Of a stretch of 64,000 nucleotides of DNA, positions 59,348-64,000 are shown piece by piece. The position numbers and the translations under genes are program-made. The notes under the pieces are model-generated. The model saw nothing but the letters and a program-made list of their open reading frames with translations, was not told where the DNA came from and searched no databases. Location of the stretch: positions 124,001 through 188,000 of the forward strand of contig NZ_LVYD01000102.1 of the NCBI RefSeq assembly GCF_002077945.1, written 5' to 3'. Positions within the stretch are counted from its first letter, which is position 1. Each line of letters starts with the position of its first letter. Source of the stretch: Niastella vici. GTDB taxonomy: Bacteria; Bacteroidota; Bacteroidia; Chitinophagales; Chitinophagaceae.

Positions 59348-59842
59348 TTATGACAAATATTTCTTTTTGAGCATGTCGATGTGATGCACTTCATGGCCAA
59401 TTGTCGCTTTCAGGAACTCTTCAACGGTCAATTCATATTTCCAGGCAGTGCCGGTAAGCGCCAGTTGTTCTTTTGATAAGGAGTGTATGAAGCTGATGGA
59501 AGCATTCCTTACGTTCTCCAGATCGGTGATCAGCTGCGATACCGGCAGTTCGTCAAAACGGCTGTTATCAACAAAAGTGTTTTGATCGTAACCCGGTAAG
59601 GCGGTTTGATCTTTCCTGCTGAACCGGAGCGCCCGGTAGGTCATAATGCGTTCGTGATCAGTTATATGGCCAATGATCTGTTTTATACTCCATTTACCAG
59701 GGGCATAGCGCCACGCCGCTTTTTCTTCTGTAACAGACCTGAGCAGGTTTATATTTTCTTTTGAGGTGAATAACTGGTAATAATCTTTACCGCCTAACAA
59801 TTCAATGTAATATGGGAATCCGTCATTTATGGAGTACTGCAT
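59348..59842 (-). CDS. DinB-family protein (164 aa)
   Basis: A cytoplasmic four-helix-bundle protein: LRSVTEEKAAWRYAPGKWSI, KQIIGHITDHERIMTYRALR (first metal His region) and LKATIGHEVHHIDMLKKKYL (H-E-V-H-H, remaining ligands). Such DinB/YfiT-like enzymes are metal-dependent hydrolases or thiol transferases in stress or detoxification; the role here is unknown. Convergent with gudD, 29 bp apart. A GC-rich 17-base palindrome (CCCCGCCC/GGGCGGGG) lies about 70 bp upstream of its start, at 59904-59922. Confidence 0.85.
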   Translation of the reverse strand: MQYSINDGFPYYIELLGGKDYYQLFTSKENINLLRSVTEEKAAWRYAPGKWSIKQIIGHITDHERIMTYRALRFSRKDQTALPGYDQNTFVDNSRFDELPVSQLITDLENVRNASISFIHSLSKEQLALTGTAWKYELTVEEFLKATIGHEVHHIDMLKKKYLS

Positions 59843-59986
59843 CCTGATAATTTTATAGCAAGATACTGATTCACGCTGATATCACCACGTATACAACTGC
59901 CATGCCCCGCCCCGGGCGGGGTTGCGCATTGATATCATAGTGATCCGGGTTTAAATAATTTTATTTTTTCATTAACTGCCAATAAT

Positions 59987-60057
59987 TAATTTTGTAATGG
60001 AATTTAAACAATTATAACAACTAAGGCTGCCCGTTTCTACGGGTGGCCATTTTTTTG
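59987..60057 (+). ncRNA. Orphan promoter-like box followed by terminator; possible small RNA
   Basis: TAATTTTG (59987-59994) fits TAnnTTTG. About 30 bases after the predicted start near 60001, GGCTGCCCGT pairs with ACGGGTGGCC (G-U pairs allowed) around TTCT, followed by seven Ts (60051-60057). No plus-strand gene ends nearby. The box has no TTG at the expected distance, so the transcript is a proposal. The rest of the 59843-60097 gap shows only the GC palindrome noted above. Confidence 0.4.
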
Positions 60058-60097
60058 GTTGGACCGATCTGTGAAAAATAATCTAGTTTGCTAACGT

Positions 60098-63000
60098 TTA
60101 CGGTTGTGTTTTAATGACCGTACTGTTGCTGTAGGCCGCTTTTTCGGGATTGTACATACATTGTAGTGATGCGGGGCCAAAGGTGAAGGTTCCCTCCTGG
60201 GCTACTCTCAATTCATAACTGATGTCGGTTCTACCTGCAGGAATGTGCTCTGCAAAGAACTGCATACCCGCATCGCGTACCGATCTGTAATATTGGAAGT
60301 TATTACCAAATTCATATCCACTGTTCGCATCCACTGGTTCAAAAGCGCCGCTTGTTTTATCATCAATATATACATACGGTAGATAACCGGCGGTTTCAAT
60401 TTCAATTACTACTTTCAAATTATCCGACACTTTTAATACGGTGCTATCGCTAACCGGTTCCCATTTATTGGAAACATTGTTGAGCCGGAAAATATGCTTT
60501 ATTAATTGAACACCAATCAGCTGATTTACTGTTGAGGCAGCCATAAATTGCCAGGTAAGAATATTACCCTGTACCAGGGCATCATTGGTTTTACCAACTT
60601 TCAGTGATTGGGGAATGTTGTTGGTCTTTATAAACGAAACGGGCTGGCCGCTCAACAGGTCATCAGTGACAGTCACCAGCTGATTATTGATGGTACTGTT
60701 TATTGTGTTGGGCGCTCCAATTACCGTTTGCTGCGTTTTCTGCAAAAGGCTGATGGCTGCGGCAGCTGCTTTGGTGCTTTTCCATTCATGGCCACTTTTT
60801 GATGTAAGTATCCATTTAATTATTCCTTCACTGATATTGGCAGAACCGGTTGTTTTACCAAATGCTTCCGCAAGCAAAGCAAGGGCTTCTTCCCAGGAAA
60901 CAGTCATATAATCCGCATTGGCAAGAAATTTCCAGCGAATGCCCTTTACAGGGTCTTCTATAGCCTGCTGGCGGATGTGTTCCAACTGTTGAAGCGCTTT
61001 CTCGTATAATGTATTATTGCTATTGAACCATTTCATAGCAGTAATGATCAGCAGGGCCTGTTTGTACAGGCTGGCATTATCTATTTGCTCCCATTGCTGT
61101 TTAATATTATTTTCAATTTGCATATACTGAGTGGCTGTTACCGGATATTTGGCTCGCCAGTAACCTCTTGCATACAGCGTAAATAGATCATTCAGGTCGC
61201 CATCTGTATAATGAACAAGCTGACCAATAAAGGCATCCATTTTTTCTCCTTTGATAATTGCAGACCTATCTGCCTGTTCAGCCAGTTTTCCAAAACCGGC
61301 CAGCACATAGGCCGAAATGTACGAACTGCTTTTTCCGCCTTCAAACCAGCACAAGCCACCATCTTTGTTTTGTAATTTATAAAGTTTATTAAGATAGCTG
61401 TCAATGGCAGCTTTGGTTCGAACTGTATCGAGCAACTCGTACAATTGTTTTTGCTGCAGGGTTGTGCGGGAAGTTAACTGCAGCCAGGGCATTGCCTGTT
61501 CATTAAGCTGGTCAGGAAGTAATGCAGGCGCTCCGTATTTTTCTGTTGTTTGTTTTGCTGTTATATATACCTGCCGGGTCACCTTATCGGTTTGCATTAT
61601 ATTCAATGCAATGATATTTGCCAGCATTTTATTGAATGTTTGCTCGGCACAATCAAACGAATAGTTGGCCAGGAAAGGCAATGAGTTGATCAACGCTGCC
61701 TGGGGTTTTGGCTGTATTGATAAGCCCACTCCATACACATCATTTTTTGCAGGAAGGGAGATCAGCGTATCTCTATTATTGACGAAACTAAAAGGCACAA
61801 CGTGTTTCACCAGTATTTTATCTGTCAATATGGGAATGATATGTTCTTCGCCGTCAGCAAAATCACCGGCCAGGGCTTTTACTATTATTTTCACCGGGTT
61901 AAGCTGTCCTTTCGGAATAGTCAGTACAGTACCTGTAACCGTATTCGAATGGCCGCCCACCTCAAACCGGTTTTCGGGGGCTTTTACAACAATGGCAGTA
62001 ATATCTTCTCCTGTTACCGCATCTTCTACTTTGCAAATTGTTTTCCCGGTTTGTCGTAAACTATCCAGATTGCTGATACGGCTTTTCAGGATGAGGTGAT
62101 CGCCCTGGTAAAGCAGTTTGGGTATATTAGGGATCACCATGAACGGCAGTTGCGTATTGAGCTTACGTTCGGCATACGCGAATTGCGCTTTTTTCGTGTG
62201 GGCAAACAGTTTCCAGTTCCATTCAGTTAATGATTCCGGCACGGTGAACGTAAAGCGGTAATACCCGTCTTTACCGGCATGAACGGCCGGGTAAAAGAAG
62301 GCCAGCTCATTGAAATTGCTGCGGATTTTCACTATGGGCTCCTGTTTTATTTCAGGTAATTTAACCGGGCCTTTCGTACTTATAAGAATAACGCCTTTAG
62401 CGCCTCTTGCGCCATAAATAGCCGTAGCGTCTGCCCCTTTCAACATCATCATATCTGTGATCTCGGCAGTATTCAATTCATTTAGCTTACCTGTATACGG
62501 TACGCCATCGATCAGCACCAGTAAATCATTCCAGTCCCCGTTAATGCTGTTGGAGCCCCGGATGGTAATAACGTTGGCGGTAGCAGATAAAGGCTTTTTT
62601 GAGGTGCCATACCCTACCACTATCACATCATTCAGGCCTCTGTCTTCGATAGCTATGCCAGGCATCCTTCCTTCCAGTTTTGTGAAAACACGATCATAAT
62701 CCACATCTTCATCTTCCAGTTGCCCAAAGCGATCTGTTGGCTTTTGTAATGTGTTGCGCATCCACCAAACCGGATGTTTTATTGTTTGTTCCGGAATGTT
62801 GTACCGGTTAAGAAAGATTCTGCCTGTGGCTTCATAAATTAATCTTTCAGGCCATTCATTCCTCAGCACACCAGGCATTTCGGGCTGCGGAATTTCCCAT
62901 TTGTGTTTTTCCAGTTTATCTAATGAGGCATCATAGCAGGTTGACGCCATTTCCGCCGCCACATTATCATCTCTTGTTTTTACTGAAACAGAGAATGTCG

Positions 63001-64000
63001 TTTGCTGCCCTGGCGTTAGCTTGCTTCTGAATTGTTCAATTATAATGGCAGGTTGCGCTGATTGCTGATTGATCCATATTTTTTCACTATGCCTGCAAGC
63101 TTCGTTATTCCTGATAAAAAATGAAGTAATGATTGCATGATCGGTAACATCGTTGGGTATATGAAATGTAAATGCATGAACGCCCGCTTTTATAATCTGT
63201 TCCCGGTAAACAGGTACAATAACCTGTTTTTTGTGCTGAAGGGAAAAATATTTGATCTGCAATAACAGATAAGTGCTGTCGTAAGCACTTCCTGCATAAA
63301 CCTGAACATTGTCACCCGGATTGACCGAATTAAAAGGCAAATTAAAAAATGAATGTTTTGCTACGGGAAGATGCGTTGATGCTGTATCAAATATGGTAAA
63401 TGCTCCTTTAGTGTTTCCCCGCACTATATTGTTTTCATAACAGGTTGCCTGCACAGTGTATTCACCAGCTTTTAATGTTTCAAACGGAATGCGAAGCTTC
63501 TCACCGGCGCCCGTATTGATCGTTGTTTCATAAACCAGTTCCTTCTCCGGTTTAGTGTCAGCGCTGAATTCTATATCTGGAAACCATTGCGCCAATTGTT
63601 CCTTTGAATATTTCCATTGGTCTGCATAATTTGTTATTCCGGGGAACATATTTACACGGTTGTTCTTTTCCCTGTATATTTTCACCTGGATATTTCTTGC
63701 CAGCTCAATTTTATTTGGGTCTTTGGTTGTAATAAGAACCGGTTGCTGATCATGGATATAATAATTATGTTTCAATGGAAAGCTGATCACGACCGGCTGT
63801 GTTGAAACATGTAAGGCACCGTCGATTTCATGGCTTTCACCGGAAAGATCAGTGGCGGTTGCCGTTAGCTGATAATGAAAATCATATTTAACAGAGTCGG
63901 GCAGTTTTGCCTTTTGCAAAGCGGTATCGGTAACAACTATTTCCGCAATACCATTTTCTCCGGTTGTTACCGAGCTGTCAAACTGCATTTCTTCCAGTAT
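60098..64000 (-). CDS. Alpha-2-macroglobulin-like protein with embedded TonB-plug domain, 5' end cut
   Basis: The frame is open to the window edge, so the N-terminus is missing; 1300 residues are visible. Early parts contain MG-type beta-sandwich repeats (QPVVISFPLKHNYYIHDQQP, LVYETTINTGAGEKLRIPFE). At about 62640-62380 a SusC-type segment occurs: LNDVIVVGYGTSKKPLSATA, LLVLIDGVPYTGKLNELN and ATAIYGARGAKGVILIST. After it comes the A2M domain (NELAFFYPAVHAGKDGYYRF, FTVPESLTEWNWKLFAHT). A thioester-type motif SFDCAEQTFN (C-A-E-Q at 61651-61640) follows, then the helical toroid (YISAYVLAGFGKLAEQADRS) and a receptor-binding-like end. The A2M core suggests a periplasmic or surface protease trap; the plug insert is the oddity. 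Confidence 0.85.
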   Translation of the reverse strand: MLEEMQFDSSVTTGENGIAEIVVTDTALQKAKLPDSVKYDFHYQLTATATDLSGESHEIDGALHVSTQPVVISFPLKHNYYIHDQQPVLITTKDPNKIELARNIQVKIYREKNNRVNMFPGITNYADQWKYSKEQLAQWFPDIEFSADTKPEKELVYETTINTGAGEKLRIPFETLKAGEYTVQATCYENNIVRGNTKGAFTIFDTASTHLPVAKHSFFNLPFNSVNPGDNVQVYAGSAYDSTYLLLQIKYFSLQHKKQVIVPVYREQIIKAGVHAFTFHIPNDVTDHAIITSFFIRNNEACRHSEKIWINQQSAQPAIIIEQFRSKLTPGQQTTFSVSVKTRDDNVAAEMASTCYDASLDKLEKHKWEIPQPEMPGVLRNEWPERLIYEATGRIFLNRYNIPEQTIKHPVWWMRNTLQKPTDRFGQLEDEDVDYDRVFTKLEGRMPGIAIEDRGLNDVIVVGYGTSKKPLSATANVITIRGSNSINGDWNDLLVLIDGVPYTGKLNELNTAEITDMMMLKGADATAIYGARGAKGVILISTKGPVKLPEIKQEPIVKIRSNFNELAFFYPAVHAGKDGYYRFTFTVPESLTEWNWKLFAHTKKAQFAYAERKLNTQLPFMVIPNIPKLLYQGDHLILKSRISNLDSLRQTGKTICKVEDAVTGEDITAIVVKAPENRFEVGGHSNTVTGTVLTIPKGQLNPVKIIVKALAGDFADGEEHIIPILTDKILVKHVVPFSFVNNRDTLISLPAKNDVYGVGLSIQPKPQAALINSLPFLANYSFDCAEQTFNKMLANIIALNIMQTDKVTRQVYITAKQTTEKYGAPALLPDQLNEQAMPWLQLTSRTTLQQKQLYELLDTVRTKAAIDSYLNKLYKLQNKDGGLCWFEGGKSSSYISAYVLAGFGKLAEQADRSAIIKGEKMDAFIGQLVHYTDGDLNDLFTLYARGYWRAKYPVTATQYMQIENNIKQQWEQIDNASLYKQALLIITAMKWFNSNNTLYEKALQQLEHIRQQAIEDPVKGIRWKFLANADYMTVSWEEALALLAEAFGKTTGSANISEGIIKWILTSKSGHEWKSTKAAAAAISLLQKTQQTVIGAPNTINSTINNQLVTVTDDLLSGQPVSFIKTNNIPQSLKVGKTNDALVQGNILTWQFMAASTVNQLIGVQLIKHIFRLNNVSNKWEPVSDSTVLKVSDNLKVVIEIETAGYLPYVYIDDKTSGAFEPVDANSGYEFGNNFQYYRSVRDAGMQFFAEHIPAGRTDISYELRVAQEGTFTFGPASLQCMYNPEKAAYSNSTVIKTQP

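Overview
The window comes from a Bacteroidota chromosome, most likely the Chitinophagaceae (Niastella/Chitinophaga-like; inferred from gene content only). The evidence is two SusC/SusD pairs, an ECF sigma/FecR system, GLPGLI, HYC_CC_PP and VCBS-ASPIC/UnbV proteins, many Cys lipoproteins, few Shine-Dalgarno sequences and several TAnnTTTG-type promoters. No tRNA, rRNA, CRISPR array, phage or intact insertion sequence was seen.

Layout. 1-2.3 kb: 3' part of a GH16 glucanase, then a cluster of an XRE regulator and three single-span membrane micropeptides. 2.3-9.3 kb: ThuA protein, a DUF1338 (2-oxoadipate dioxygenase-like) gene and a saccharopine dehydrogenase-like gene (probably lysine breakdown), a cyclase-fold/DUF2652 protein, and an amidohydrolase with a uracil-DNA-glycosylase-family gene. 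9.4-20.7 kb: an outer-membrane barrel/GLPGLI pair, a GH43 glycosidase, a lipoprotein and the first SusC/SusD pair, preceded by a LacI-type palindrome. 20.8-26 kb: pirin-like operon, intradiol dioxygenase lipoprotein, YycJ-type hydrolase and small secreted proteins. 26-28.2 kb: an AT-rich island with a two-gene DUF6934-like/53-aa module, then a DinB-like gene. 28.4-41.7 kb: ECF sigma, PD40 lipoprotein, FecR anti-sigma, STN-containing SusC, SusD, VCBS/ASPIC lipoprotein and vanadium-haloperoxidase-like protein, all on one strand and probably one uptake locus. 41.7-47.1 kb: YhcH-like protein, porin, PepSY-like protein and GH3 glucosidase. 47.5-52.5 kb: leuC-leuD-(IPMS/citramalate synthase)-leuB. 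52.6-54.6 kb: a second DUF6934-like/53-aa module, a YtfI/YtfJ-like pair and a frameshifted remnant. 54.8-59.3 kb: D-glucarate catabolic operon (garL, gntP-type permease, garR, gudD). 59.3-64 kb: DinB protein and an alpha-2-macroglobulin-like protein with an embedded SusC-type plug, cut by the window edge.

Genes work together in clear blocks: polysaccharide capture and hydrolysis (SusCD, GH16, GH43, GH3), signal-controlled uptake (sigma/FecR/STN-SusC), leucine biosynthesis, and glucarate to glycerate plus pyruvate.

The most unusual structures are: (i) about eleven intergenic imperfect palindromes built from iterated short words and falling into a few recurring families, including one at each junction of the leu operon; (ii) the duplicated DUF6934-like plus 53-aa gene module; and (iii) the alpha-2-macroglobulin/TonB-plug fusion. 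Family names are from memory of sequence motifs; no database search was run.
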